A stretch of DNA of 64,000 nt from Leptodactylus fallax (Eukaryota; Chordata; Amphibia; Anura; Leptodactylidae): positions 5,857,501 to 5,921,500 of the forward strand of contig CAMRHE010000077.1 of assembly GCA_947044405.1 (NCBI GenBank), read 5' to 3'. The position numbers and the translations under genes are program-made. The notes below the pieces were generated by a model. It did not search any database, was not told where the DNA came from, and saw only the letters and a list, made by a program, of their open reading frames with translations. Positions 14,301-24,818 of this stretch are shown in pieces. The first letter of the stretch is position 1. The number at the start of each line of letters is the position of its first letter.

Positions 14301-17300
14301 TGAAAAAAAAAAAAGAACAGAGTATGAGAAGTTGACACTCAAACCAAACACAATGCTCAGAACCCATCACCATCTTAAATACCCGACCCTTCAATGTGCC
14401 AACATGACCCACATGTAGACATGGTTTATTATTAACAGTAGGGTTAGATAAACATCACTGAAATGTTTCCTTCAAAATCACTGGGGTAACAGAAGTGTGA
14501 CAACCGATCTGATAAAAGGTAAGGTCACGGCTTTACTGACGAAAGACGCGCTCATGAAACAGACCATCATTGTTAAAGGGATGCTTCAGGATTAATAAAT
14601 AACATTTCCTGAAAGATTGTTGCTTACATGTATCTGTAGCTTGGTCTTGATCTCAGGGATTGCAGAACTGTTTATGGATGTGCCAAGCACACACACTGCA
14701 ATGAATGCAGAGCATAGCCAAAGTCCATACAACTGCAATCCCTGAAATCTCGGCCAGTGAACCACTGAAAAAGGTTGTATGGGAGTATAAAAACACAAAT
14801 GACTTCTAGAAATAGTGCCACACCTGTTCATTGGCTGTGACTGGCATTGCAACTGAGCTTCACTGAAGTGAATGGGCTTCAGCTACAAAACCATACACAT
14901 ACTGTGGATAGGTGGGGCACTATCTTTGGAAAAAAACATGAGTATTTGAATGACAATGGTATATGACTACCTCAAATATAATCATGGAAGATGAAGTGAG
15001 GCCGGGGCCCACATGGCATAAACCCAGAGCCCTCACAGATCAGCTGGTTGAAGGGACTGCAGCATTTGGACCAAACATAGCTCTGTACATTATATAGTGG
15101 CAGTGCTTGGTATTAATAATAATAATAATAATAGTCCTTTAATAGTCCCACAATGGGGAAATTCAGTGTGTTACAGCAGCAAAGATAAGATAAGATAAGA
15201 TTAAAGCTCAGACTCATTCATTTGAATGGGACTTAGCTGCTGCATGGCCATGGAGGAAATTGGTTAGTTATATTTTGCCATATACCCAGCTGGTGTACAA
15301 GGGAAGAGGCTGCCCTCAGAAATTTCAAAGCCCATGATGTAACTTACCGTCGACCCTGTACACTGCCCCATCATACCTGCCTATGGACTTGGCGACAGGG
15401 TTGAATTTGCAGCATTGGTTTTTCTTTTGTTTGTTGAATTGTTTTTTTTTTTTTTAACTCCTTTATGATTCGTACAATGTATGGTCTGAGATTACTGTAA
15501 TACTTGACTATCACTGCTTATTTTTATTTTATACCATGTTGTACAATCTTCAATAAAACAAACAAAAAAAAAAATTTAACAGTGTTGGAGTTTTTGCGAC
15601 ATTCCTGTTTCAGTCATGGAAGGTCTTGGGTCCAAACACAACCCCATTGGCAATCATTAGGTGCAGTGTGACAGTGTACTGTAATCTTAATGTTACATTT
15701 ATACTTGTTGTGTAGCCCTGGTCTAAAGCTGACCATCCACATAAGATGTGTACTGGCCAAACCTGCCAACAGATTCAGTGACAACCAACCATATAACATG
15801 TATGTGGCCTCTTGACTCTCCCCCCCATGACATATGATGGGGGGAGACAATGATCATTTAGTTGGACTGTAAATGCCCAATTGTTTTGTTCTCATGAATA
15901 CATATCCCTGCCAGAGTAGTCTAGCAGCAGCCTTTTCTCCTTACCCAGCTCATCTGAACGTGCATGTGTATGGGGCAGTTGGGCGTAATATGTTGGCCAA
16001 TTGAGTGATTAGCTGACAGCTATCTAAAGAATATGACCAGCTTTACTCTGCTTGATCCTCAGAAATTAACTTTTCACATAGGGCAGCAAAATTCATCTAA
16101 CAAGTTTGCTTTAACCACTTGTTGACCACAAGTCAATTGACTAGAAATTAACCCTGCAAGGACATACTGGAAGCCACTACCATCCTACGGCTATGTCCTG
16201 GCGGTCATGTGATTGCCAAGAAACTGCATGAGCTGCTGGGTCCCAGAACACCTCTGTAGTGTATAATAGGAGGCTGTAGTCCTTCTGTATATCTGGGGCT
16301 AATTACCCCTACCCCCCCCCCCCCCAAAAAAAAAAGACATGTTAATATGCTTCCCAAAGGTATATTATGTCTGTGTGTAGGCAACAATGTGTAGGCAAAT
16401 TAAAAAAAAAAAATTAAAAAAGACTCCAACACATCATGTATTCTAGTGTCTCGTTCAGGGGAAGACAACCTTCGGCACTCCAGCTGTTGTAAAGCTACAA
16501 CTCCCACCATGCATACTTGCTCTGCTGTTCTTGGAACTCCTACGGAAGTGAATGGAGCATGTTGGGAGTTGTAGTTTCACAGCAGCTGGAGTGCCGAATA
16601 TTGCTGACCCCTGCTGTAGTTTAACCTAGATAAAAGGTTCCATAATGGAGAAGGAAAATTATTTAAAAAACAAACAAAAAGCTATGTCCAGTCATGAACC
16701 AGGGAAAATAGCCTGGTCATGAAGTGGTTAAATTAATTGTGGTCTTTTTTTCCCACTGTCTTACCAGTTATACTAATGGAAGAATGGATGGTGGGAAAAT
16801 GGGGGTCATCCCACAGGGTTCAATGCAGTAAAAGTCTTTTCAGTCCTTGAGTTTCATGGCAGATGGAAATATTGATGTAGCAGATCATAACCTTTGGCAT
16901 GTTTTGCCCCTGTTATCTACACATTGGTCAATCGCTGCTAAACAAGCAGTTTATAAGTCATGTTTAAGACCTGGATTCAGAAATGATAAAATAATATTGC
17001 AGAGAAATGTTACATTCCTGCTCTGCGGAACCCCAACGTTTACATAAAACAACCTCAAAAATACAAATATTTAATATTCCTGCATGAACATGTTTAAGGG
17101 GCTAAAATAGAGAAGATGTGATACTCTCCTACCCCCCTCCAGTATCCCCATTCCTCCTAACCTAGTGGTCATGTGATCGCCACGTATTGAGGAGAACTGC
17201 ATAAGCTCAGGTCACTGACCTCTGCAGTCACATGTTGGCAGAGGCTTGAAGCAAAAAGGGTAATGGGGCCCTACCTACCTTGTGTCATGTAGAATAGTGG

Positions 17301-19640
17301 TATATTGTATCTGTCAGAGGGACCTTTGAGGCCCCTTCAGAGTCCAGGGCCCGGTAGTGACTACTACTGCTGCACCCACTATAGCTACGCCCCTGCATAT
17401 TGGGTATTGGTGATGTATTAGCAGGCTCAACCAGTGCATTCACGGAATGGAACAAGGCACCCAATGCCGGAAAGGGGGGACCGGGGTAGGTGAGTATAGT
17501 TTTGTTTTGTTTTTTTATTTTAGCCCATCAGTCTCCTCCTCCCGGGTTTTTCCAGTTTGCCTGGAAAATTCTGTTAAATAAAGTATCGTACCCTTTTTCA
17601 AGAGAATCCTTGACCAGGACTGAACCTCCCCTTTTTATCTATGTTACTCAATTTATATTTGTTTTCTCCTCTTTTAAGCGCATCAGTGCTAGAAATGCAT
17701 CAGGCAGTACTACTGGGGCAGCAAATTAAAGTGTCCATTATATGTAGGTTGAAGGGGCTTTAGAGAGGACCTTCCACGTCCTCTGGCATCAGTGGTATTA
17801 TATACCGTTAGAAAGCTGACAGTATTCAGTGCTGGAGATATTACCGCCATTATTTTTGGCACCAATATCTCCCCACTGTCAGAAGGGTGGGTCTTACAGC
17901 CTAGCGTCTTCGCTGAGCTGTGAGGAACGCCCCCCTCCTGACATCACAAAGCTATGGAAGAGTACCATAGTGATCACTGAACTCTCCTTGTTCAGGGACA
18001 ACATAAAGTCTGAAGGAGACATCATTATGGTTTATCTTTATGCTGAGACATTACAGCGTAGGTGCAGGTGTTTTTTTGTTTTTTTTTGTGTGTGTGTGCA
18101 TTTCTGGACCATGACATCACTGTGTATATTATCCCTGCACTGTGGCATCACTGTGTACATTATCCCTGTAATGTGACAGCACTGTGTATATTATCCCTGC
18201 ACCGTGACATCACTGTGTATATTATCCCTGCACTGTGACATCACTGTGTATATTATCCCTGCACTGTGACATCACTGTGTACATTATCCCTGTAATGTGA
18301 CAGCACTGTCCCTGTACTGAGGCATTACTGTGTGCATTATTTCTATACCATGATAGCAATGTATATATTACAACTGTGCTGTAACTTCATTGTGCGCATT
18401 ATCCTACTGTATGCACTGTCCCTGTAATGTGACATTGCTGTGTGCATTATCCCTGTACTGTGACATCACTGTATGCACTCTTTGTACTGTGATATCACTT
18501 TGTGCATTATTCCTATACTGTGACATCACTGCACACATTATAACTGTGCTGCAACATTTCTGTGCATTATCCCACTAATGTGACATCACTTTGTGCATTA
18601 TGCCTGTACTGTGATATCACCTGTATCCAGTATTCCTATACTATGACATCACTGTACATGTAAGCATTCTCCCACTACTATGACATCCCTGTACACATAA
18701 TTCCTATACTGTGACATCACTGTACACACAAGTATTATCCCACTACTGTGACATCCCTGTACACATTATTCCTGTACTGTGACATCACTGTACATACTGT
18801 CCCTGTACTGTGACATCATTATGTGTATGATTCCTGTACTATGACATCACTGTGTGCATTGCTCCTGTGAATAAAGGAATCACAAGATTTTATTGTTCTC
18901 AACCTGCTCTTAAAGGTGTTTATACTGTAGTGAGGCCCCATTACGCTTTTGCTATGGCTCCCCTGTCTCACTTACAAGGTCAGTGAGATGTCCAGTTATC
19001 CATAGACTCTAGATAGAATTCTAGGGCTAGTACATTTTTCTGAAACGTCTTAATGGCTTCTGACTATATAACCAGTCCTCACATAAGTCCCGAGGCCACT
19101 ATTTTTTTTAGTTGTTTACTGACCATGGAAGATTATTGTCTATTTCAGACTACAGACTGACTACTGGACGATTCCAACACGTTATATACAGTTACTTTCT
19201 CTGCCCTGCTATAACGTCACTGGACCAAATGTGACGTGTTGCGCCACATGGCGGATCAAACCTACGCGATCCTATCTTAAGCCCCGCCCCTGCGCTACTT
19301 TTTCTCAACTATCACGTGCTTGATTTCTTTTGTTAAGAACAAATCTGATCGCCCGATGCCCGACTATACACCGAGCACCCATCCCTCCTTCTTACCGGTT
19401 AACGACGGCCAAAGTATGTGAGTGTTAGTATGAGTGCCCTCATGGCGCCCACTTACCTCCTCTGTGTCTGCAGTACGTGGTGCTCGCCGGATCGCCAGCT
19501 CAAGCCCGTGCCAACCTTCTACTTTTAGCAGCGTCTTTCACTCAGTGAAGAGCGTACCCATCTGCCCAACTGCCGCCCCGGGCTTGCTAGTAAAGTAATA
19601 CGAGCTACACAGGCGACTCAGCCAACCAACTTCCAAGCGT
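2174..19640 (-). CDS. KANSL1L: KANSL1L, KAT8 regulatory NSL complex subunit 1-like (5' part of gene; continues off the left edge)
   Basis: Gene-level entry. The product is a paralogue of KANSL1, the scaffold of the MOF/KAT8 histone acetyltransferase NSL complex in the nucleus; the function is taken from the family. Coding exons seen: 14264-13273 (with 5' UTR back to 14295), 3217-3082 and 2365-2174, preceded by a probable noncoding exon ending at 19457. Splice phases are compatible (330 codons + 2 nt, 1 nt + 45 codons, then 64 codons), giving 440 codons. Diagnostic similarity to mammalian KANSL1L: HYQTVF in the first coding exon, [17 protein letters not shown] in the second, [17 protein letters not shown] in the third. 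The C-terminal PEHE region expected for the family lies beyond position 1. Intron 2 is about 10 kb and holds a Tc1 element and several MITEs. Gene identity is sure; the transcript start is inferred. Confidence 0.9.
3082..3217 (-). CDS. KANSL1L: KANSL1L coding exon 3
   Basis: The acceptor CTTGACAG| is followed by a base completing the split codon TG|T; the donor is AAG|GTACTT. The exon is 136 nt and encodes 45 residues including [19 protein letters not shown], a strongly conserved helical segment in KANSL1/KANSL1L proteins. It ends in phase 0. Confidence 0.93.
3503..3712. repeat. MITE (ACGCTAGGTTCACACT family)
   Basis: Left terminus AACGCTAAGTTCACAGTAGTG and right terminus AGTGTGAACCTAGCC form an inverted pair about 210 bp apart. 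Another member with cleaner ends is at 43971-44201. Confidence 0.6.
3766..4151. repeat. MITE (TTAAAGGGG family)
   Basis: Bounded by TTAAAGGGGTTTTAC and a complementary AATAACCCTTTAA. It shares the GATAAGTCAACAATATCTGATC block with several other copies in this window. The TTAA-containing ends suggest a PIF/Harbinger-like TTA target, which is an inference. Confidence 0.55.
4152..5430. other. KANSL1L intron 2, unannotated
   Basis: Only A/T-rich and homopolymer stretches and a fragment near 4855-4930 of the GGCCCCACG MITE family are visible. Confidence 0.45.
5431..5775. repeat. MITE (GGCCCCACGTNGCGG family)
   Basis: Left end AGGCCCCACGTAGCGAGCCA and right end ACGTCAAATGGGGCTTCAGCC are an imperfect inverted pair. 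Relatives lie at 33020-33298, 41176-41630, 43166-43397, 46257-46461 and 60222-60502. Confidence 0.6.
6063..6101. repeat. (TA)n microsatellite
   Basis: Two alternating TA runs separated by an AA interruption, about 38 bp in all. Confidence 0.85.
6155..6440. repeat. Probable MITE with ATTCACACG/CTGAATGTAGCC ends
   Basis: Left GAAGCTATATTCACACGAC and right CTCATCTGAATGTAGCCTAAGG are loosely inverted. Internal sequence is non-coding. The boundaries are approximate. Confidence 0.35.
6441..7633. other. KANSL1L intron 2, unannotated
   Basis: No exon or convincing repeat boundary was found. Confidence 0.45.
7634..7931. repeat. MITE (TTAAAGGGG family), 298 bp
   Basis: Starts TTAAAGGGGTTGTCCAGTTTC and ends in the complement-like TAGAAACCAGATAACCCCTTTAA, giving terminal inverted repeats over about 23 bp. 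Best-preserved member of this family in the window; others are at 22461-22780, 20300-20625, 33846-34048 and 34850-35212. Confidence 0.7.
8958..9225 (+). repeat. Degraded tRNA-SINE, interrupted
   Basis: Begins GCAGCATGGTGTGCTCAGTGG and AAGGGCAACAT, as in the SINE at 288-540, and ends with ATTACATTGTGAGTCCC, the usual 3' body of that family. The middle is replaced by other sequence (about 9045-9180), so an insertion into the SINE is likely. Confidence 0.5.
9226..11090. other. KANSL1L intron 2, unannotated
   Basis: A/T-rich intron. A GGCCCCACATAGCG fragment occurs at about 10567; otherwise nothing recognisable. Confidence 0.45.
11093..12684 (-). mobile_element. Tc1/mariner element A (1592 bp) in KANSL1L intron 2
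   Basis: Termini CAGTGGAGAAAAAAAGTATT and its inverse are flanked by TA at 11091-11092 and 12685-12686. Each terminal repeat is about 200 bp and carries a second internal copy of the GTATTTGGTC/GACCAAATAC motif, the IR/DR layout of Sleeping Beauty-like elements. A single decayed transposase lies on the minus strand. From memory this family is widespread in teleost fishes as well as frogs, so horizontal spread is plausible. Confidence 0.93.
11308..12319 (-). pseudogene. Tc1 transposase pseudogene (element A)
   Basis: ATG at 12319-12317 starts [20 protein letters not shown], a paired-like HTH region. An in-frame TGA interrupts it after TTDNLP (near 12148), probably an old CpG-to-TpG change of an Arg codon. 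The frame resumes to [11 protein letters not shown] (first catalytic Asp). A short deletion near 11795-11815 shifts the frame, after which the C-terminal part contains QHDNDPKH (second Asp) and DLNPIENLW (Glu). The DDE triad is visible but split over two frames, so no functional enzyme is expected. Confidence 0.9.
12687..13272. other. KANSL1L intron 2, unannotated
   Basis: Between the Tc1 element and exon 2; nothing recognised. Confidence 0.5.
13273..14295 (-). CDS. KANSL1L: KANSL1L first coding exon (exon 2)
   Basis: A long T-rich tract ending CATTCAG provides the acceptor at 14296. The start codon is 14264-14262, 31 nt into the exon, and the donor TG|GTAAGTG is at 13273. It encodes about 330 residues. 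The N-terminal two thirds is low in conservation and Ser/Thr rich. A Lys/Arg/Leu-rich helix near residues 210-265 ([20 protein letters not shown]) matches the conserved coiled-coil segment of mammalian KANSL1L. The exon ends in an acidic stretch ([14 protein letters not shown]), again as in the mammalian protein. The ORF is open upstream of this ATG, but that part is intron sequence. Confidence 0.92.
15112..15215 (-). repeat. L2/CR1-type LINE 3' end with (ATT)n tail
   Basis: On the minus strand ACACACTGAATTTCCCCATT GTGGGACTATTAAAGGACT is followed by (ATT)n. A GATAA run precedes it. The same 3' end occurs at 32140-32222 (minus) and 47355-47443 (plus). Confidence 0.6.
15216..16455. other. KANSL1L intron 1, unannotated
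   Basis: Poly-T and poly-C/A homopolymer tracts (15430s, 16310s). No gene seen. Confidence 0.45.
16456..16613. repeat. Palindromic hAT-type MITE (158 bp)
   Basis: Left arm CAGGGGAAGACAACCTTCGG and right arm, read inverted, CAGGGGTCAGCAATATTCGG match over about 57 bp, including CACTCCAGCTG and ACTACAACTCCCA. The CAGGGG ends are hAT-like. The 8-bp flanks do not match cleanly, so the insertion is old. Confidence 0.75.
16614..17724. other. KANSL1L intron 1, unannotated
   Basis: Contains a TATAGCTACGCCCCTG hAT-like terminus near 17383-17397 whose partner was not identified. Nothing else. Confidence 0.4.
18105..18875. repeat. Minisatellite, about 31-bp unit
   Basis: Tandem degenerate repeats of a unit close to CACTGTGTACATTATCCCTG plus TACTGTGACAT, roughly two dozen copies over about 770 bp with unit-length variation. 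It lies in KANSL1L intron 1, about 600 bp from the putative exon 1 donor. Open frames across it are repeat translations, not genes. Confidence 0.9.
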
Positions 19641-19990
19641 TAATATATCTGACCAATTAGAGGCCGCATGCAAAAGAGTACAGCAGAAACGTCAGAGAAG
19701 AGCCAATCGGTGCCCGCAAAGACCCTCGACCGACCAATAGTAGCGGGGGTGGGCGTGTCTACGTGACTAGGGTTGCTCAATCTGTGTAGTGACGTGGGCG
19801 GGGATGGGAGGATTAGGTGCGGGCGGCTGCGGGAGAAGAAGCAGTGATGTAAATATTATGAATGAGACATGTGGCGCTGATACGACACGGCGCAGCGCGC
19901 TGCGACACAGCCTAATCCTGGCTGCAGTACACGCCGCGTTATGTAGACGCACGTCACATCACTGGCGGCTGTCTGCATGGATATTACACC
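19190..19990 (-). promoter_or_regulatory. CpG-rich promoter region with three CCAAT boxes (KANSL1L)
   Basis: CpG density is visibly higher than anywhere else in the first 40 kb. Three CCAAT pentamers occur on the plus strand at 19653, 19703 and 19734 (ATTGG relative to the gene), 31-50 nt apart, the usual layout of NF-Y sites in TATA-less housekeeping promoters. A CACGTG E-box lies near 19314. No TATA box was seen. Assignment to KANSL1L rests on the donor at 19457; a divergent transcript cannot be excluded. Confidence 0.55.
19457..19640 (-). other. KANSL1L: Probable noncoding exon 1 of KANSL1L
   Basis: On the minus strand a consensus donor, GGAG|GTAAGTGGGC, is placed with exon end at 19457. 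It lies inside the only CpG-rich region near the gene and upstream of the noncoding leader of exon 2. The 5' boundary at 19640 is a guess placed just downstream of the CCAAT cluster. No ORF is expected here. Cap-site data are needed to fix the start. Confidence 0.5.
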
Positions 19991-22460
19991 ACGAAAATAA
20001 AGGGACAGTCCAGGGGTGATTCCATAACGCTTTACACACATTGTCACTCACTGTCCCATGTAGGGCTCTCAATCTAGTTCCCTTGGAAACTGCGAAAATC
20101 GTCCAAGGAAAAAGTCCTGTAAGAAGAACTATATCCGCCACCGCTTTCAGTTTAAACGCGTCAGACACCCGATGTACCCCATTATAGTCAATGGGGTTCG
20201 CCGGGTTCCGAGTGTAACCCCTATTTTAGTGGTTATTTCCATTCAGACTGGATACCATAATGCCCTGCCAGATCTGTCGTGCATTGGATCCTGAACCTGA
20301 AGGGGTCCATTTTCTAATACTGATGAACTATCCTTAGGGTAGGCCCTCAACATTAGATCTGCGAGTGTCCAACTGCCGGGACCCCCGCAGATTATCTGCT
20401 CTGGGACAACATGGCTCCCGATAATGGTTACATTATATGCCAGGAGATGCGCGTTTACACACTGAACAAAGCGTAGCGGTGGCTTTAGGTACTTCAGCAC
20501 TACCCCCTTATCAGGAGCAGCGCTATCCTGGAGCAGATGATCTGTGGGAGTCCTGGGTGTCGGATCCTCGCAGATCTAATAAAGATGACCTATCTGAAGG
20601 ATAGGCCATCAATATCATTTATGCACTTGGGTTTACGTTGTTTGGGTCTGCTTAAAAAGCGGTTACCCGCGCACCCCATAGACTATAATGAGCTCCACGC
20701 GGTTTCTGCCTGAAAAATGCGCATTTTTAAATTGGAATGCTTGATGAAATCCCTGAACGGCAATTGAACACAGATGTGAACCCTGTCTAACTAATAATGG
20801 GTCATTGGGGTTTTCATTGTTTTGCACTGCATGATACTCTAGTCTTACCATTAAAAGTGATGTAACTGAAGATGGAGGCGCTAAAAGGGACCCTGAATGA
20901 CTGTATGAACATGGCAGCAGCATTTTTCAATACATTATTCTATTCCATTATTTCTACTCCTCTAAACAACTCCATTGATTTTAGTAGGATTTTTTCCATG
21001 GCAAACTAGATGCCCTCAAGGATCCTTTTTTTGACAGTCAGAATCCAACGCTGGTCTTAGGGGTGTATAATGTGTGCAGGGGGTTCTCAAGTTTCAAGGA
21101 CTTCCAATGGATTTCTTTTGTGTACTGCACTGCTAAAGAGTAGTAGAGAAGCTCTAGCGCCCCCTCATGTCATACCACATTGCACTCAGCTATGAGCATC
21201 ATATCGGGTTATCAGCCGCTATAAAAATAAATCAGAAATCTAACATTAAAAAGTCAATGTGAAGTCTGATCAAAACAGCAAGGAAAGCAGTTATTAGGCT
21301 ATGTTCACATTACATTTGTGATGCCTTCTCAGCATGAAGAGTGTCCATTGGCCTCCACGTGGTCCGTGTATGTCATTATACAGAAAAAATAAAAGTATGG
21401 AATAGTTTAGTGGACTAGACTATGTAGTATTCAATGGCATGGGGGGGGGGGGGGAGGATACTGTGCATAATATGATTTTAAAGCAGGGGCCTATACAAGA
21501 CTGATGCTACTGTATGGTATCCATCATAGTCTTGCTCTAAAGTATACATTAGGAACTTTTCTTGGAATATACTGTATGTCAAACTGATGCCAAGTATATA
21601 TAAACAGCCTTACACAAATACAGTGAAGTGGTTGTCTCATCTTCTGAAATGCTGCCGTGCCAACAATCAGCTGTTTTGGGAATCTGTGTGCGTCCACAAC
21701 CATGAAATGTAGTATAACATGTACCTATTCATATACATACATAACGCCTCCACAGTAGAGCCTCCCCATGCAGTGGTATAAACTGGCCAACAGCCATGAT
21801 ACTGCAAAAAATAGGGCACATGGCATTTTATAACATAGCACTTCATACCCTATAAAAATATGCTTTTGTTGCTACAATGTAAATAGGATCACAAAAAATA
21901 AAATCTACCTAAAGGGGTCTTTATTTCCAAATATTGCAGAATTTGTTGACAGGAACAAATATATGTGATTAGTGAATATCACAGTGTGACGGTTTAGTAG
22001 ATGTAGTCACTAAGCAGTAATGTGAGTGCCATATGCAGAGGCACGAGGACACACACTGGGGCTGCTGCACCATGGTAATGAAGAGAGAAAAATGCTAATT
22101 ATCATTCGTTTATATGCAGCAATTTTATGCCTCCGCACCTAGTTTGCCCTGAAAACATCTATTATTATCAATCTTGCCAAATTTGACTAGTCTCAAAATA
22201 TGAGCTATTGAACGTTTTATAACCTCTTTTAGGCTATATGTAATATATACATGTTTATTCTCATTAAAAGAATCATTTAAAGCGGTAACCCACCTTAAGA
22301 ACCTCTGTGTTACACTGGATGAAATAGTACTAGCACACACGTTAATAGGGGGTTAAGTGTACACTGAGCATCATGGTTCCTCCTGTTTAAGAATCATTGT
22401 GGATGTGAGATGAAGCACTTACCACTGCTATGTTGCATGTTTTTGAGATCACGTAGTATC
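19991..22460. other. ACADL-KANSL1L intergenic region, first part
   Basis: Contains a fragment of the tRNA-SINE body (about 20025-20085), a TTAAAGGGG-family MITE remnant (about 20300-20625) and a (G)13 run near 21441. No gene recognised. Confidence 0.45.
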
Positions 22461-22780
22461 TTAAAGGGTTTGTTCAGCCCATAATTGACTTTTCATACTG
22501 ATAACCTATTCACAGGACAGGTCATCAGTATGTGATCTGTGGGGGTACGACGCCCAGACCCTCCACAGATCAGGTGTTCTGGCAACATCTGGGTCCTGGA
22601 AGTTACTGCAGTGGACAGTGTAAACTAATAGGAACGACACCGCACTTCCTTGGGACCAGTGCTATGCCGTGGATGAGGCTCCACTTCCTTTACTTGAATA
22701 GGGCAGCCTGCACGCGCTCCTTGTCCAGCACCCATGGATAGGCCATCAGTAGGAAAAATCTATTTGAACAATCCTTTTAA
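22461..22780. repeat. MITE (TTAAAGGG family), 320 bp
   Basis: Ends TTAAAGGGTTTGTTCAGCCC and TTGAACAATCCTTTTAA are inverted repeats. The body has the GGACAGGTCATCAGTATGTG block shared with the other members. Confidence 0.65.
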
Positions 22781-23565
22781 TGTGTCCCAAGTTTTGAGAG
22801 CCCTTTCTGCCACTGCCAGTTGTAGCCTTGGTCCAGGAATTTAGACATAAACAGGAGCATGGGATCAACTTTTTACAAGACTAAGAGAGGCGAAAAGAAG
22901 GAGGCTAAGTTAGTAACATGTAGACACAGCAAAGAAAAGATTGAATCAGATGATGGCGCTCTTCTTCTCTAGGATACCAAGATCTGGGTCATTTACAGCA
23001 CTCACTTGTATGTACTGTAGAGATATGTGGAGAAGGGTTGTAAATATAGACCGGGTGACAATACAGTTTACACAGGGGTTGTCATTTGCCCTTCTAAGAC
23101 TCTGTTCACTTTGCTGTTGGTGGATTTGCTGTGTTTGGATACTAGCAGTAGTAGTATTGGCGGATTTGGGGGGAGGAATAAAACTTCACATGGTACTGTT
23201 TTTCCCGTCAAAATGACTGAACCCAACTGACCTCATAAGTCATTGTAGTCTGTCTGGTTAGCACCGCTGGTATCTACCTTGTGATGGATCCAGCAGTGGG
23301 TTGTGGCTTCTGCTTTAATCTGAAGCTACAGCGGTAGTGTGAACAGAGCCTTAGTATATACTTTTGCTTTCTATGTTATTTCACAGTGAATCATGGCAGA
23401 CTGGAAAATTCCTTTTCATGTGTACAGTATGACATACTGTATCCCTGGAGAACCTGCCAACACCTATTCATTTCTACAAGGGAACATTGAAGATCTTTGC
23501 AGCCTCTCCTCATGCTGGCTAATAGAGAGGGTCCGGGCGCAGTACCACTCCATTAGTACGACAAA
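22781..23565. other. Intergenic, unannotated
   Basis: Open frames are short and unsupported; nothing recognised. Confidence 0.45.
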
Positions 23566-23755
23566 TACAGATGTAGCAGAGTTAATCTGAACTTCTGCAA
23601 TTGGTTAAATTGCTGCATTGTGATCTCTTATCACACAAGTCAACAGGAAACAATAACAAAGTTCTAGAAATTTTTTTTTTCTGTGATGAGATATCACGCT
23701 GCAGCAGTTTAACCAATTGCAGAAGTTTGGTTTAACTCATTGGGCTACATCTGTA
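23566..23755. repeat. Palindromic MITE (ACAGATGTAGC family), 190 bp
   Basis: Left arm ATACAGATGTAGCAGAGTTA continuing through ACTTCTGCAATTGGTTAAA; the right arm is its near-perfect inverse ending GGCTACATCTGTAT. A half copy with the same arm is at 31824-31893, just right of the Tc1 nest. Confidence 0.75.
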
Positions 23756-24077
23756 TGTTCTTTGTCAGAAATTTACAGAAAAGCTTTGTAAACATGGACA
23801 AGCAGCACTTCTATATAATTTTCCTGTTGACCTATACATTAAAGTAGAAAATACAATGATGGCATGTTTAATAAGAGACATGCACGTGATATTATTCAAC
23901 TGTCAAAACCTGTACATACACATGTGTGACTGCAGGGCATCAAAGTGCTGGGTGTGGGCGCTCTACAGTTACCTAATAACTTGCTTTTTGTTTCACTCAT
24001 CCTGAAGTATGATAGAAAAGTTCTATTATAATAAAGGACAATCTTACAGCCATGATGCCAAAAACTTGTATTCAATG

Positions 24078-24083
24078 TTTATT
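24078..24083 (-). terminator. Candidate poly(A) signal of ACADL
   Basis: AATAAA on the minus strand about 640 nt downstream of the ACADL stop; the first canonical hexamer I found after the stop. The intervening 3' UTR would include a MITE fragment (24326-24505). Confidence 0.4.
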
Positions 24084-24325
24084 GTCAAGAACACCTGCCG
24101 ATTCGTGTTTTGCTTCTGAATAAATGCGTGGAATATTATATATATATATATATTTTTTTTTTGATCAAAAGCATAACTTTGAATTAAAAACGTGAATGAA
24201 TTAATGGTTATCAATGGCAGCAGAATATTCCCAATTTGTATAGTTATACTCTCACATTCAGTACTAGTGCAGGTACTGTATGGCACTCTATGGCTAGCAT
24301 GCAGCAACTGTTGGAGGGACTCTGT

Positions 24326-24505
24326 AAGGGTACGTTCACACAAAGGAATTTACTGTGTATTTGGGGCACATTTCGCCCCCAAATCCACTGCAGATTTCGC
24401 CTCCCATATCCGCTGCAGATTTCGCCTCCCATTGTTTTCAATAGGAGGCAGAGATCGCAGCAGGACGCAGCTCGAGATTCCCTGCTGATTAGGCCCATTC
24501 ATCTG
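24326..24505. repeat. MITE fragment in ACADL 3' flank
   Basis: AAGGGTACGTTCACACAAAGG start and the AGGCAGAGATCGCAGCAGGA block relate it to the element at 895-1216. It would be part of the ACADL 3' UTR if the poly(A) signal at 24083 is used. Confidence 0.5.
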
Positions 24506-24724
24506 GAACTATATATCTGGCCATATAATTATATAGGTTATCGGGCTAGTCAATTTACAAAAGACATAAATTGGCAGCAAACCAGACAGACAATGCCTCA
24601 TGGGTAAACTCAGCTCATCCATATGTTACACTTTTCAAGTGTCAAATCAGTCAGTATCAAATATTAGTCCTTAGGAGGTAAATGTGATAAGTTACAGGCA
24701 CTTGGTGTCATCTATACAAGGACA

Positions 24725-24818
24725 TCACTTGTCTTTTACAATGTCTCTTGCAATGAGCTCCTTCATAATCTCATTTGTGCCACCATAGATTGGCTGAACA
24801 CGAGAATCCACATAGGCC
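24725..24818 (-). CDS. ACADL: ACADL exon 11 (terminal)
   Basis: The acceptor CTATACAG| is followed by [20 protein letters not shown] and a short tail ending VKDK, then TGA at 24727-24725. [14 protein letters not shown] is the conserved C-terminal motif. Confidence 0.95.

Noticed and set aside
18390..18578. Plus-strand frame rich in CALSYC-type repeats
   Set aside because: Translation of the minisatellite at 18105-18875.
19789..20019. Plus-strand 76-codon frame in the CpG-rich region as a divergent gene
   Set aside because: No conservation or splice support recognised; GC-rich DNA keeps frames open by chance.
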